Counted from the stretch's first letter, positions 1 to 9,248 are shown. The stretch: DNA of 64,000 bases from Cellulomonas sp. SLBN-39 (GCF_006715865.1 NZ_VFOA01000001.1:620001-684000); one strand, 5' to 3'. Translations and numbers: made by a program. Notes: a model not told the origin generated them from the letters alone.

Positions 1-3000
1 GGGATCCGGGCCCCGCCGGGGACGCCGTGGTCGACGTCGACGAGCAGCCCGTGCTGCCACAGCCGCTCCGCCAGGTCGAGCACCAGCCGGTCGGGGTCGG
101 AGCCCGGCTCGGGCCGGTGCGAGGTGCCCGTGGGTCCGCGCTGGGCGCCGCGGTCCGCGGCGAACAGCAGCAGGTCGGCCAGCACCTGCGGGCCGGGGCC
201 GCGCAGCCGCTCCGGGTCCAGGTCCTCGCCGGCGAAGCAGGAGACGACCGTGAGGCGGTGGCGGGTCGCACCGAGCGCGTCCAGCAGCAGCGCGTCGCCG
301 CCCGGGCGGCTCACGGCGCCGAAGGAGTGCAGCACCCGGCGGTGCGGCGTGCGTCCGAGGCCGAGCGAGAGGATCACGGCCTCGCGGCGCAGCCCCGCCA
401 CGTTGCCGACGTCGACGACGACGAAGTGCTCGGGACGGGCCGCGTCGAAGAACGCCGACAGCGCCGGGTTGTCCCGCACCTCGCCGAGGACGACCTCGCG
501 GACCGCGTCCGCGTGCCGGGGCGTGAGGGTGACCACCGCGAGGGACTCGTCGGGGTGCATGAGCACGTGGTCGACGACCAGCTCGAGGACGCGTTCGACC
601 TCGGCGCGCGTCGAGTCGACCATGCCCGACGCGGGGTCGGGCATGCCCGTGCCGTCGACGAGGTCGAGGCGCACCAGCGGCGCCGAGCCGGGCAACGGCG
701 TCGGCACCAGCACGCCGTGGTAGCCGTGCGCCGCGAGGAACGACGTCAGGTACGGGTCGCGGCGCGAGGAGTCGGCGTGCAGCGCCACCACGGGCAGCGC
801 GTCGGCGAGGTCGCGCACCGCGGTGCCGGACGCGCAGCGGGCGTCCCCCACCACGACGACCTGGCGGCCGCGCGCCACCGCCGCGAGCGCCGCCTCGAGG
901 GGCAGGTGCGCGGCGGCGTCGACGACCACGAGGTCGACGGTCCGCGCCGCGGGCAGCACCTGCGGCACCAGCATCGGCCCGGCGACGAGCACCGGTCGCA
1001 GCCGCGGCGCGACCTCGGGGTAGCGCGCCATCGTGTCCCGCACCGACGTCAGCCGGTCGTCGACGAGCTCGGCGAACAGCTGCTCGGCCTGCGCCCGGTG
1101 CGCGGCGACGGCCGTCGCGGCGTGCGCGTGCACCGCGGCCCGCACGGGGCCGGGCAGGCTCGCCACGTGGGCGCGGTCCAGCTCCGCGTACGCCGCCGAC
1201 AGCGCGCCCAGGGCGGCCCCGTCGTACCCGGCGAGCGCGGGGTCGGCCGCCAGCACCTGCTCGAACACGGTGCTCCACCAGGCCAGGTCCAGCTCGGCGG
1301 GGGCGCCGGCGGGGTCGGCGCGGCGCTCGGTCAGCTCGTCGACCAGGGCGCCGAGGCCCGCGTCGCGCGCACCCTGCACGAGCTGGGTGCGCTCGGGCAG
1401 GGTGCGCAGCGCGTCAGCGGTGTCGCGCAGCCGCTCCAGCCGGGTGCGCAGCGCGTCGAAGGGCGTCGTCAGCAGCCCCGCACCGCCGGGGGTGCCCGCG
1501 AGCACCTCGTCGAGCGCCTCGAGGTCGGCCCGCACCGCGGCGTGCTCCTCCTCGATGAGCTCCAGGCCGTCGGGCAGCCGCGGCCACCCGCCCGCGGGGC
1601 AGTGCGCCTGCCACACCTCGCGGCGCGCCTGCACCTCGAGCAGGGCCGCGTGCAGGTCGGCGACCGGGCGTCCGGGGCGCACCATGTCCTTGGCCTGCCG
1701 GCGCAGCCGTCGGCGCACCCAGAAGCCCATGGTGACGCCCTGCTCCTCGCGCCACTGCGGCGTCGCGGTCGCGGCGACGAGGTCGGCGGCCGTGCGCTCG
1801 AACACCAGGGGCAGGAACACGTCGAGCGAGCTGCGCACCCCGTCGAGCATGCGCAGCTGCTCGGCCCACGCGGCGGGCGACACGGCCCGGGTCAGACCCG
1901 TCTCGGACGCGACCTGCGCGACCCGGTCCGTGAGCACGGGCAGCGTGACGTCGAGCAGCCGGTCGAGGCGGCGGCGCACGACCTGCGCGTCGGCCGAGGT
2001 CCGCACCGCGGCGCCGAACCACGGGGTGTCCTGCGGGCGCAGCGTGAACGCCCCCAGCTCGCCGGCGCGCACCAGGTCCGCGCCGAGACGGGCCCGGGCC
2101 GCGCCGTCCAGCGCACGCACCGTCGCGGCGTCCAGGCGCACGGTCGTGCGCGGCGCCGGGCGGGCGGACGTCAGCCGGGCGAGCTCCTGCAGCGCGTCGT
2201 ACGCCGAGACGCCCCACGGGTCGCGCACGGTGTGCAGCGCGTCGACGTACCCGCGCAGCCGCTCCCGGTGCTCGACGAGGCGCCCGCGCACCGCGGCGGT
2301 CCGGGCGGCGTCGGGGACGGGCGCCTCCAGGGTCATCGCGGACAGCAGCCGGCGGCCGGCGGCGGTGCGCCAGCCGGCGTGCGGCTCGACGTCGAGCACG
2401 AGGTCGCCGAGGCCTAGGCCGGTCATCCGCTCGACGAGGGACGTGGCCGCGCGCCGGTGCCCGGGCACGTACAGGACGGTGCGGCCGGACGCCGCCGCGT
2501 CCGCGACGAGCGCGGCGAGGGTCCCGGTGACGTCGGCGCCGGTGGGTGCGTCGACGAACACGTGGGCGCCGGTCGCCACGACGTCGAGCACGTGCTGCTG
2601 CGCGGGGTCGAGGTCACCCACGCCGCGCTCCGCATCGGGGTCCCGGTCGCCGACGTGCGGCGCGGGCAGCGCCACGTCGAGCTCACGGTGCGCCTCCTCC
2701 ACGCCCGCGAGCGCGCGCACGACCTCGTGCTGCTCGAGCGTGCCGGCGAGCTGGTCGAGGTCGTCGACGAGCACCTGCCCGGGGTGCACGAAGGTGCCGA
2801 CGACGACGCGGTCGACGAGCGTGAAGTCCTCCAGCACGGCCTCGCCGAGGGACGCGAGGCGCTGCAGGGCGCCGCGCGGGTCGAACCCGGCGGCGGTGAA
2901 GGTGCCGCGGGCGACGGCGCCGGGGTCGAGGAGCGCGCCGTGGCTGCGCAGCGCCCGGGCCAGGACGGGGTTGACCTCGAGGGACGGCTCGAGGTCGAGC

Positions 3001-3629
3001 TCGAGGTCGCCCTCGCCGGCGCCGCGCTGGCGCAGCGTGACGGGGCGCAGCAGCACGGGGGCGCGGACGGTGCGCACGGCGGCGCCGCGCTGCGTGGAGG
3101 GCTGGTCCTGCGCGCGGTGGCTGGTGACGGACGCCAGGGCGCCGACGTCGTCGGACGCGAGCTGGGCGCTCGACCGGTCGGTCCAGGTGGCGACGCCGAT
3201 GGCCAGCGACGTCGGGGCGATGCCGTACCGCTGGGTGTACAGGGCGGCGCGGGCGGCGACGGTGCGGGCGCGGCGGCGCGCTGCGGACGCGGCACCGGCC
3301 TCGCGCACGAGGTTGGACAGGCGCGTGGGCCGCCCGGCGAAGAGCTGGGCCATGCCCGACGGGTGCGCGGACGACAGGTCGAGGGCCGCGTCGCCGAGCT
3401 GGTCGACGTCGCTGAGCGTGGACGCGCCGGCGGCCTCGGCGAGGGCGTCGCGCCACCGGCCGACGGCACGGGCGAGCACGTCGGCGGGCGAGGGGGTCTC
3501 GACGAGGGTCACGCCGGGCGGGGACGGCGCGGGGGCGTCGGCGCCCGGGTCGGTGCCGTCGGGAGCGGTGGTCGGGGGCGTCCCGGCAGGAGCAGGTCCC
3601 GTGCCGGGAGTGCGTGCGGGGGCGGTCAC
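1..3629 (-). CDS. Large degenerate SF1-helicase-like protein, 3' end cut by window edge
   Basis: An uninterrupted minus-strand frame runs from a GTG at 3629 off the left end, over 1,200 codons. The N-terminal 40 residues are Pro/Ala-rich; a second possible start is the GTG at 3512. About residue 390 lies VFVDAPTGADVTGTL, placed like a Walker A motif but without the GKT lysine. Further on, VDLVVVDAAAHLPLE and VVVVGDARCASGTAV sit where SF1 helicases carry Walker B and the VVGDPKQLPP motif. The last visible residues (LAERLWQHGLLVDVDHGVPGG) resemble the start of the Vsr/DUF559-like nuclease fold often found at the end of large actinobacterial AAA/helicase proteins. ATP hydrolysis is doubtful because the core residues are altered. 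Function unknown; the helicase relationship is inferred from motif order. Confidence 0.75.
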   Translation of the reverse strand, partial: MTAPARTPGTGPAPAGTPPTTAPDGTDPGADAPAPSPPGVTLVETPSPADVLARAVGRWRDALAEAAGASTLSDVDQLGDAALDLSSAHPSGMAQLFAGRPTRLSNLVREAGAASAARRRARTVAARAALYTQRYGIAPTSLAIGVATWTDRSSAQLASDDVGALASVTSHRAQDQPSTQRGAAVRTVRAPVLLRPVTLRQRGAGEGDLELDLEPSLEVNPVLARALRSHGALLDPGAVARGTFTAAGFDPRGALQRLASLGEAVLEDFTLVDRVVVGTFVHPGQVLVDDLDQLAGTLEQHEVVRALAGVEEAHRELDVALPAPHVGDRDPDAERGVGDLDPAQQHVLDVVATGAHVFVDAPTGADVTGTLAALVADAAASGRTVLYVPGHRRAATSLVERMTGLGLGDLVLDVEPHAGWRTAAGRRLLSAMTLEAPVPDAARTAAVRGRLVEHRERLRGYVDALHTVRDPWGVSAYDALQELARLTSARPAPRTTVRLDAATVRALDGAARARLGADLVRAGELGAFTLRPQDTPWFGAAVRTSADAQVVRRRLDRLLDVTLPVLTDRVAQVASETGLTRAVSPAAWAEQLRMLDGVRSSLDVFLPLVFERTAADLVAATATPQWREEQGVTMGFWVRRRLRRQAKDMVRPGRPVADLHAALLEVQARREVWQAHCPAGGWPRLPDGLELIEEEHAAVRADLEALDEVLAGTPGGAGLLTTPFDALRTRLERLRDTADALRTLPERTQLVQGARDAGLGALVDELTERRADPAGAPAELDLAWWSTVFEQVLAADPALAGYDGAALGALSAAYAELDRAHVASLPGPVRAAVHAHAATAVAAHRAQAEQLFAELVDDRLTSVRDTMARYPEVAPRLRPVLVAGPMLVPQVLPAARTVDLVVVDAAAHLPLEAALAAVARGRQVVVVGDARCASGTAVRDLADALPVVALHADSSRRDPYLTSFLAAHGYHGVLVPTPLPGSAPLVRLDLVDGTGMPDPASGMVDSTRAEVERVLELVVDHVLMHPDESLAVVTLTPRHADAVREVVLGEVRDNPALSAFFDAARPEHFVVVDVGNVAGLRREAVILSLGLGRTPHRRVLHSFGAVSRPGGDALLLDALGATRHRLTVVSCFAGEDLDPERLRGPGPQVLADLLLFAADRGAQRGPTGTSHRPEPGSDPDRLVLDLAERLWQHGLLVDVDHGVPGGARI

Positions 3630-3949
3630 GCTGGCACGGTAGACCGACGGTGCGCCGATGCGGCGGCGGGCACGCCGGGGACGCCGGATCGGGGCGTGAG
3701 ATCGCCCCGGGCAGGCGGCCGTCGACGCAGCGGGGGACGCACCGACCCGACCGTCCGACAACGCAGGAGCGGGACGGGCCCGGGGCCCGTCCCGCTCCAG
3801 GACGTGAGTGACGGTGCGTACCGCGCAGGGGGCAGGCGATACGCACCGTCGAGTACGAGTGTGCGCCATCGCCGGGCGCTGGTCAAACGTCCAGGGCAAC
3901 CGACCTGGACTTTCGCCCGGATGGGCGAACGTGCCGCGGGCCTAGGCTG
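3630..3949. other. Divergent spacer with three hairpins, no gene seen
   Basis: This 320-bp gap separates the leftward helicase-like gene from the rightward MFS gene. I see no coding frame I trust in it. It holds a perfect 15-bp stem with a 3-nt loop (3766-3780 with 3784-3798), an 11-bp stem with a 19-nt spacer (3810-3820 with 3840-3850), and a 7-bp stem with a 4-nt loop (3912-3918 with 3923-3929). Because both flanking genes read away from it, ordinary terminators are not expected; a small RNA or a regulatory leader is possible. Confidence 0.55.
3766..3798. repeat. Perfect 15-bp inverted repeat with 3-nt loop
   Basis: GGAGCGGGACGGGCC pairs exactly with 3784-3798. It looks like a strong intrinsic terminator without a U tract, as is common in actinobacteria. 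It lies upstream of both neighbouring genes, so it may end an unannotated short transcript. Confidence 0.7.
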
Positions 3950-5305
3950 GTGGAGCCCGTGCAGACGCACGGACGACGCGATCGAGACGGGGTGCGTGGC
4001 GTGCCGGTGCAGGGTCGTCGAGCGGCACCGGTGGTCTACACGGTGGCCGTGCTGGCCTACCTCGTCGCGGTCGTGCACCGCACGGCCCTGGGGGTCGCGG
4101 GGGTCGACGCGACGGCCCGGTTCGACCTGGCGGCGACCACCCTGTCGTCGTTCGTCGTCGTCCAGCTGGTGATGTACGCGGGGCTGCAGATCCCCGCCGG
4201 GCAGCTCCTCGACCGGTACGGCGCGCGCGCCGTCATCACCGCCGGCTCTGTCGTGATGGCCGCCGGGCAGGGCCTGCTGGCGGTCGCGGACACGGTGCCG
4301 CTCGCGCTGGTGGCGCGCCTGCTCATCGGCGCCGGCGACGCGGGCATCTTCATCAGCGCGTGCCGCCTGGTCGCGCAGTGGTTCCCGCCGCGCCGCGTAC
4401 CCGTGCTGGTGCAGGTCACCGGTCTGATCGGGCAGAGCGGCCAGCTGGTCTCCGCGATCGGCGTCGCGTGGCTGCTGCACGCGCGCGGGTGGGGCACGAC
4501 CTTCGGCACGCTGGCCGTGGTCGGTGCCGTCACGTCCGTGGCCGCGTGGCTGTGGCTGTCCGCTCCCCCGCCGACGCGCACGACCGTGGTCGCCGACGCG
4601 GCCCGCGAGCGCTTCCTGCACGCCGTGCGGGCAGCCGCCCGCCCGGCCGGGACCCGGCTGGGGTTCTGGTCGCACTTCCTGCCGCCGTTCAGCGCGAACG
4701 TGCTGGCGCTGCTGTGGGGCGTGCCGTTCTTCGTCACCGCGCAGGGCCGCTCGCCGGCGGAGGCCAGCGCGCTGCTCACGCTCCTCACGCTGTCGGCGAT
4801 GGTCGCCGGGCCGGTGGTGGGGCGGTTCACGGCCCGGCACCCGCTGCGCCGCTCGTGGGCGGTGCTGGCCTCGGCGGTCGCGACGCTCGTGGCGTGGGTG
4901 CTGCTGCTCGCGCCGTCGACGCCGCGGCCGATGTGGCAGCTCGCGGTGTTCGCGGTCGTGGTCGGTGCGGGCGGTCCGGTGTCGCTGGTCGGCATCGACT
5001 TCGCCCGGTCGTTCACGGCCGCGGACCGGCTCGGCACGGCCACGGGGTTCGTCAACATGGGCGGGTTCACGTCGTCGGTCGTGGGGGTGCTCGCGGTGGG
5101 CGTGGTGCTGCAGGCCGTGTCCCCGCCGGGCGCGGTCACGTACTCGCTCGACGCGTACCGGCTGGCGTTCGCGGTGCTGCTCGTGCCGTGGCTGGTGGGT
5201 GTCGCCGGGGTGCTGCACAGCCGCCGCCGGGCCCGGGCGCAGATGCGCGACGAGGGCACGGTGGTGCCGCGGCTGCGCGACGCGCTCCGGCGGCCGCGCG
5301 CCTGA
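3950..5305 (+). CDS. MFS transporter
   Basis: A 451-residue integral membrane protein with about 12 hydrophobic segments, the usual size for the major facilitator superfamily. The loop between the second and third segments has LDRYGARAVITAG, matching the conserved MFS loop (G-x-x-x-D-R-x-G-R-R type), followed by GAGDAGIFISACRLVAQWFP, typical of the sugar-phosphate/anion-cation MFS groups. The substrate cannot be told from sequence. The first GTG is at 3950; in-frame GTGs at 3992 and 4001 are equally possible, since hydrophobic sequence begins only after them and gacggggtgcg before 4001 is the better ribosome site. A TAGGCT hexamer at 3944 could be its -10 box. It ends 48 bp from the convergent nrdG. 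Confidence 0.85.
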   Translation: MEPVQTHGRRDRDGVRGVPVQGRRAAPVVYTVAVLAYLVAVVHRTALGVAGVDATARFDLAATTLSSFVVVQLVMYAGLQIPAGQLLDRYGARAVITAGSVVMAAGQGLLAVADTVPLALVARLLIGAGDAGIFISACRLVAQWFPPRRVPVLVQVTGLIGQSGQLVSAIGVAWLLHARGWGTTFGTLAVVGAVTSVAAWLWLSAPPPTRTTVVADAARERFLHAVRAAARPAGTRLGFWSHFLPPFSANVLALLWGVPFFVTAQGRSPAEASALLTLLTLSAMVAGPVVGRFTARHPLRRSWAVLASAVATLVAWVLLLAPSTPRPMWQLAVFAVVVGAGGPVSLVGIDFARSFTAADRLGTATGFVNMGGFTSSVVGVLAVGVVLQAVSPPGAVTYSLDAYRLAFAVLLVPWLVGVAGVLHSRRRARAQMRDEGTVVPRLRDALRRPRA

Positions 5306-5311
5306 GCCACC

Positions 5312-5326
5312 GGCTCCCGCGGAGCC
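5312..5326. terminator. Small hairpin between convergent MFS gene and nrdG
   Basis: GGCTCC (5312-5317) pairs with GGAGCC (5321-5326) around a 3-nt loop in the 48-bp gap between two converging genes. It is short, so the terminator call is tentative. Confidence 0.35.
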
Positions 5327-5353
5327 CCGGCGGCGGGCCGCACCGCCGACCGC

Positions 5354-5929
5354 TCAGCCGTCGCCCCAGGGCACGGCCCGCCCGGCGGCCAGGGAGCGCG
5401 GCACGTCGAGGACGCGCTGGTTGCGGCTGCCCCGGAACGCGAGGGTCAGGTCCCGCTCGGCGATCTCGAACCGGCCGTCGACGAGCACGTCGAGCTCGGC
5501 GAGCAGCTCGGCCTTGTCGTCCTGCCCGGCGGCGACCTCGGCCAGCAGCTCCTCGAACGTGTAGCCGGACCAGCACCACACGTCCTTGGTGCGCCCGTGC
5601 GCGGCCCGCAGCCGGCCCACCACGTCGAGGCACACGCCGGTGGCGAGGAACGGCTCGCCACCGAGCAGCGACAGCCCCTGCACGGCCTCGTGCCCGAGGT
5701 CGGCGAGGATCCGGTCGGCGAGCGCCTCGTCGTACGGCTCGCCGTAGCGGAAGCTCCACGCGGCCTCGTTGAAGCACCCGTCGCACGCGAACGGGCAGCC
5801 GCTGACGTACAGGGAGCACCGCACGCCCTCGCCGTCGACCATGACGAACGGCTGGTAGCGGGCGACGCGCCCCTGGCTCAGGCGGGCCGCCCGCCACTGG
5901 CCGGGGCGGGGCGTGCGGGTCACCGTCAC
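5354..5929 (-). CDS. nrdG: Anaerobic ribonucleotide reductase activating protein
   Basis: A radical-SAM activase of 191 residues, the usual size for NrdG. It uses S-adenosylmethionine and a 4Fe-4S cluster to place the glycyl radical on NrdD. The cluster motif CPFACDGC (Cx3Cx2C) is near residue 45, in the context YVSGCPFACDGCFN, and GGEPFL follows as the SAM-binding GGE motif. The GTG start at 5929 overlaps the nrdD stop as GTGA, so the two are translationally coupled; a second GTG at 5923 is also possible. It is co-transcribed with nrdD and so lies under the same NrdR-type boxes. Confidence 0.93.
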   Translation of the reverse strand: MTVTRTPRPGQWRAARLSQGRVARYQPFVMVDGEGVRCSLYVSGCPFACDGCFNEAAWSFRYGEPYDEALADRILADLGHEAVQGLSLLGGEPFLATGVCLDVVGRLRAAHGRTKDVWCWSGYTFEELLAEVAAGQDDKAELLAELDVLVDGRFEIAERDLTLAFRGSRNQRVLDVPRSLAAGRAVPWGDG

Positions 5930-8157
5930 GCGTCCGCGGGCGCCGCCGGGACGCTGCCCGTGCTGCCGGCCAGGTGCTTGACGCGCGAGGAGATCTCCAC
6001 GTGCCGCCCGTGCACCATGGGCCGCTGCTGGGGGTTGCCCAGGTAGCCGCAGGTGCGCTTGACGACGTCGCACGTGCGCGGGTCCTCGTTGCCGCAGCCC
6101 GGGCACGCGAACCCGCGGGCGGTGGGCGTGAAGTCGCCGGAGAACCCGCACTCCAGGCACCGGTCGATGGGGGTGTTCGTGCCGAGGTACCCGACCCGGT
6201 CGTAGGCGTAGTCCCACACGGCCTCCAGCGCCCGGGGGTTCTGCTGCAGCACCGGGTACTCGCAGTAGTGGATGAACCCGCCCGACGTGTACGGGGCGTA
6301 CTCGGACTCGAAGTCGAGCTTCTCGAACGGCGTGGGGCTCTTGCGCACGTCGTAGTGGAAGCTGTTCGTGTAGTAGTCCTTGTCGGTGATGTCGGGCACC
6401 GCGCCGAACTTGGCGCGGTCGAGCCGGCAGAACCGGTCGGTCAGGCTCTCGCTGGGCGTCGAGTAGACCGAGAACTTGTACCCGTGCTCGTCGGTCCACG
6501 CCTGGGCGTGCGCAGCGAGGGTGCGCAGGACGCGCAGCGTGAACTCCTTGGCCTGCGGGTCCTGCTCCCACGCACCGCCGTAGAACGCCGCGGCCGCCTC
6601 GTACAGGCCGATGTACCCCAGCGACACGGTCGCGCGGCCGTCGCGGAACAGGGCGTCGACCTCGTCGCCGGGCTGCAGGCGCCGCCCGAAGGCGCCGTGC
6701 ACGTAGAGGATCGGGGCGTTGGCCGGCACGGCCTCCTTGCACCGCTCGACGCGGTACAGCAGCGCGTCGCGCACCGTGACGAGCCGCTCGGCGAGCAGCG
6801 CCCAGAACGCGTCCACGTCGCCACGGGCCTCCAGGGCGATCCGCGGCACGTTGAGCGTCACCACACCGAGGTTCATGCGGCCCTCGACGACGTCCTCGCC
6901 GTCCTCGTCGGTCCAGCCCTGCAGGAACGAGCGGCACCCCATGGGGACCTTGAACGAGCCCGTGATCTCCACGATCTTGTCGTAGCTGAGCACGTCGGGG
7001 TACATGCGCTTCGTGGCGCACTCCACGGCCAGCTGCTTGAGGTCGTAGTTCGGGTCCCCGGGGTCGAGGTTGACCCCGCGGCGCAGCGTGAAGATCAGCT
7101 TCGGGAAGATCGCCGTGCGCCGCTCCTTGCCGAGCCCCAGGATGCGGATCTGCAGGATCGCCCGCTGGATCTCCCGCTCGAACCAGCCCGTGCCGAGCCC
7201 GAACCCGACCGACGTGAACGGCGTCTGCCCGTTGGACGTGAACAGGGTGTTGATCTCGTACTCGAGGCTCTGCATCGCGTCGTCGATGTCCTTGCGCGTG
7301 CGCTCGCGGGCGTAGTCCTCCCGGCGCGCGGGGTCGTCGACCCACCGCTGCGCCTCGTCGAGGTGCTTGGCGAAGTTGCGCCGCGCGTACGGCGCGAGGA
7401 GCTCGTCGATGCGGTTGACCGAGCACCCGCCGTACTGGCTGGACGACACGTTGGCGATGATCTGGGAGATCTGCGCGGTCGCGGTCTGGATGGACCGGGG
7501 CGGGTCGACCTGGGCGTTGCCGATGCGGAACCCGTCGCGCAGCATCGTGCGGAAGTCGATGAGGCAGCAGTTCGTCATCGGCGCGTAGGGGTGGTAGTCG
7601 AGGTCGTGGTAGTGCAGGTCGCCCTTGGCGTGCGCGTTGGCCACGTGCGGCGGGAGCATCCGCAGGCCGATGGCCTTGCTGACCGCACCGGCGGTGAGGT
7701 CGCGCTGGGTGTTGAAGACGTCGCTGTCCTTGTTGGCGTTCTCGTTGACGACCGCCTGCTCCTTGGCCACGAGCTGGCCGACGGAGTGGTTGATGTCCAG
7801 CGACCGGCTGCGCGCGAGGTCGCGCTGCACGCGGTAGTCGATGTACGCCTTCGCGACGTCGTACTCGTGGGCCTCGAGCAGGGTGTGCTCGACGACGTTC
7901 TGGATCTCGTAGATCCGCACCTCGCCGGTGTACCGCTCGGCGAGCTCGGCGCACACGCGCGCGAGGAGGTCCGCGATCGACAGCTGGTCCAGCGGGCCGA
8001 TCTCGCCGTGCACCTCGACGAACGCCTTGGCCAGGGCCGCCCGGATGCGGGCCGCGTCGAACGGCAGGGCCCGGCCGTCGCGCTTGCGCACCACGAGGCC
8101 GGTGGGCGTGACGGCGGCGGCGCGCCCCTCGGGCAGACCCGTGTCGATCGTGGTCAC
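5926..8157 (-). CDS. nrdD: Class III (anaerobic) ribonucleoside-triphosphate reductase
   Basis: Oxygen-independent reduction of ribonucleotides to deoxyribonucleotides. The 743-residue protein starts with an ATP-cone (about residues 20-110; VRKRDGRALPFDAARIRAAL), continues with the NrdD barrel (NENANKDSDVFNTQRDLTAG; DLHYHDLDYHP; SSQYGGCS), and ends with a four-Cys zinc site (CLECG, CPGCG) and the glycyl-radical motif RTCGYLG about 40 residues from the C terminus. I chose the GTG at 8157 over the upstream ATG at 8178 because AGGAGG (8165-8170 on the complement) sits at the right distance. The ATP cone implies dATP/ATP allosteric control; two NrdR-type boxes lie just upstream. Its presence suggests growth without oxygen. 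Confidence 0.96.
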   Translation of the reverse strand: MTTIDTGLPEGRAAAVTPTGLVVRKRDGRALPFDAARIRAALAKAFVEVHGEIGPLDQLSIADLLARVCAELAERYTGEVRIYEIQNVVEHTLLEAHEYDVAKAYIDYRVQRDLARSRSLDINHSVGQLVAKEQAVVNENANKDSDVFNTQRDLTAGAVSKAIGLRMLPPHVANAHAKGDLHYHDLDYHPYAPMTNCCLIDFRTMLRDGFRIGNAQVDPPRSIQTATAQISQIIANVSSSQYGGCSVNRIDELLAPYARRNFAKHLDEAQRWVDDPARREDYARERTRKDIDDAMQSLEYEINTLFTSNGQTPFTSVGFGLGTGWFEREIQRAILQIRILGLGKERRTAIFPKLIFTLRRGVNLDPGDPNYDLKQLAVECATKRMYPDVLSYDKIVEITGSFKVPMGCRSFLQGWTDEDGEDVVEGRMNLGVVTLNVPRIALEARGDVDAFWALLAERLVTVRDALLYRVERCKEAVPANAPILYVHGAFGRRLQPGDEVDALFRDGRATVSLGYIGLYEAAAAFYGGAWEQDPQAKEFTLRVLRTLAAHAQAWTDEHGYKFSVYSTPSESLTDRFCRLDRAKFGAVPDITDKDYYTNSFHYDVRKSPTPFEKLDFESEYAPYTSGGFIHYCEYPVLQQNPRALEAVWDYAYDRVGYLGTNTPIDRCLECGFSGDFTPTARGFACPGCGNEDPRTCDVVKRTCGYLGNPQQRPMVHGRHVEISSRVKHLAGSTGSVPAAPADA

Positions 8158-8178
8158 CGGACATTCCTCCTCATCCAC

Positions 8179-8226
8179 GCACTACATCTAGTGCGAATTA
8201 CACGCTTGTGACACTAGATCTAGCGA
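8179..8226 (-). promoter_or_regulatory. Two NrdR-type boxes upstream of nrdDG
   Basis: Box 1 (8179-8194, gcactacatctagtgc) and box 2 (8211-8226, acactagatctagcga) match the NrdR box type ACACwAtATaTwGTGT known upstream of ribonucleotide reductase genes. Their centres are 32 bp apart, three helical turns, the paired geometry described for NrdR sites. Box 1 lies 22 bp before the nrdD start, so binding should block transcription. Confidence 0.8.
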
Positions 8227-8402
8227 TCGGCGCGTCATGGGCCCTAGGTCCCGCGACCCCGCCGCCCGGCGTGCCGGACCTGGGCCGGGACATCCGTGGA
8301 AAAAAACCTCGCCGCAGGTGCATCCGCGCGCGCCCCTCGACCGGAAGTAGGGGTGCAAGCACGTCAGCGCCCGCACCGGCGGGCCACAACCAGGAGGACG
8401 AC

Positions 8403-9248
8403 ATGCGCGCACGACTCATCGCCGGCACCGCCGCCGGATCGCTCGCACTCGCGGCCGTCACGCTCGCCGCGGTGCCCGCCTCGGCCGCCACGGACGACGC
8501 CGCCAGCCTCTCCGTCCTGCACGGGGTGCCGGACCTGACGGTCGACGTGTGGGTGAACGGCGAGCGCACCCTCGACGACTTCGAGCCCGGCGACCTGGCC
8601 GGCCCGCTCGAGCTGCCCGCGGGCACCTACACCGTCGCGATCACCGCCGCGGACGCCGAGGACGACTCCGAGCCGGCCATCGGCCCCGTGGACCTCCCGC
8701 TCGAGGCGGGGACGAGCTACACCGCCGCCGCGCACCTGGACGCGGACGGCGAGCCCACCGCCACGCTGTTCACCAACGACACGTCGGCCACCGCCGCCGG
8801 CGAGGGCCGCCTCACGGTCCGCCACATCGCCGCGGCCCCGGCCGTCGACGTGCTCGCGGGCGGCACGGCCGTGATCTCCGGCCTGGAGAACCCCGACGAG
8901 CAGGTCCTCGACCTGCCGGCCGGCACCGTCTCCGCGAGCGTCGTGGCCGCCGGCACCACCGAGCCGGCGCTGCTCGGCCCGGCCGACGTCCCCGTCACCG
9001 AGGGCACCAGCACCATCGTCTACGCGTGGGGCTCGGCGAGCTCGGACCCGGCCACGCTGGCCCTGGCCACGCAGACCATCGACGGCCTGCACTCCTCGCC
9101 GTCCGGCGTCCAGGCCGGCCAGACCGGCGCCGCGGCCGCGCAGGGCACCTCGACCGGCACGTGGGCGCTGCTCGCCGGCGGCCTGGCCGCCATGGCCGCG
9201 CTCGGCCTCGGCGTCGCCCGCCGGGCGACCGTGAAGGCGGAGCGCTGA
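8403..9248 (+). CDS. Secreted DUF4397 protein with C-terminal membrane anchor
   Basis: A 281-residue exported protein. A signal peptide ends near ASAA (about residue 29). The mature part has two DUF4397-like beta-sandwich halves: LSVLHGVPDLTVDVWVNG at the front and LTVRHIAAAPAVDVLAGG in the middle. Near the C terminus TWALLAGGLAAMAALGLGVA is a hydrophobic segment followed by an Arg/Lys tail, laid out like a sortase substrate but with no LPXTG or LAXTG before it. The ATG at 8403 follows AGGAGG at 8391-8396, which fixes the start. The next gene is a class F sortase-like lipoprotein, a pairing common in actinobacteria. DUF4397 function is not established. Confidence 0.88.
   Translation: MRARLIAGTAAGSLALAAVTLAAVPASAATDDAASLSVLHGVPDLTVDVWVNGERTLDDFEPGDLAGPLELPAGTYTVAITAADAEDDSEPAIGPVDLPLEAGTSYTAAAHLDADGEPTATLFTNDTSATAAGEGRLTVRHIAAAPAVDVLAGGTAVISGLENPDEQVLDLPAGTVSASVVAAGTTEPALLGPADVPVTEGTSTIVYAWGSASSDPATLALATQTIDGLHSSPSGVQAGQTGAAAAQGTSTGTWALLAGGLAAMAALGLGVARRATVKAER

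Noticed and set aside
27..3642. Long plus-strand open frames opposite the helicase-like gene
   Set aside because: Very GC-rich DNA leaves long open frames in other phases. Their products are Arg/Ala/Gly-rich and shapeless, while the minus frame reads as protein throughout.
5974..8211. A 745-codon plus-strand frame over nrdD
   Set aside because: It is the shadow of nrdD, whose domains and motifs are certain; no ribosome site or known domain on the plus strand.
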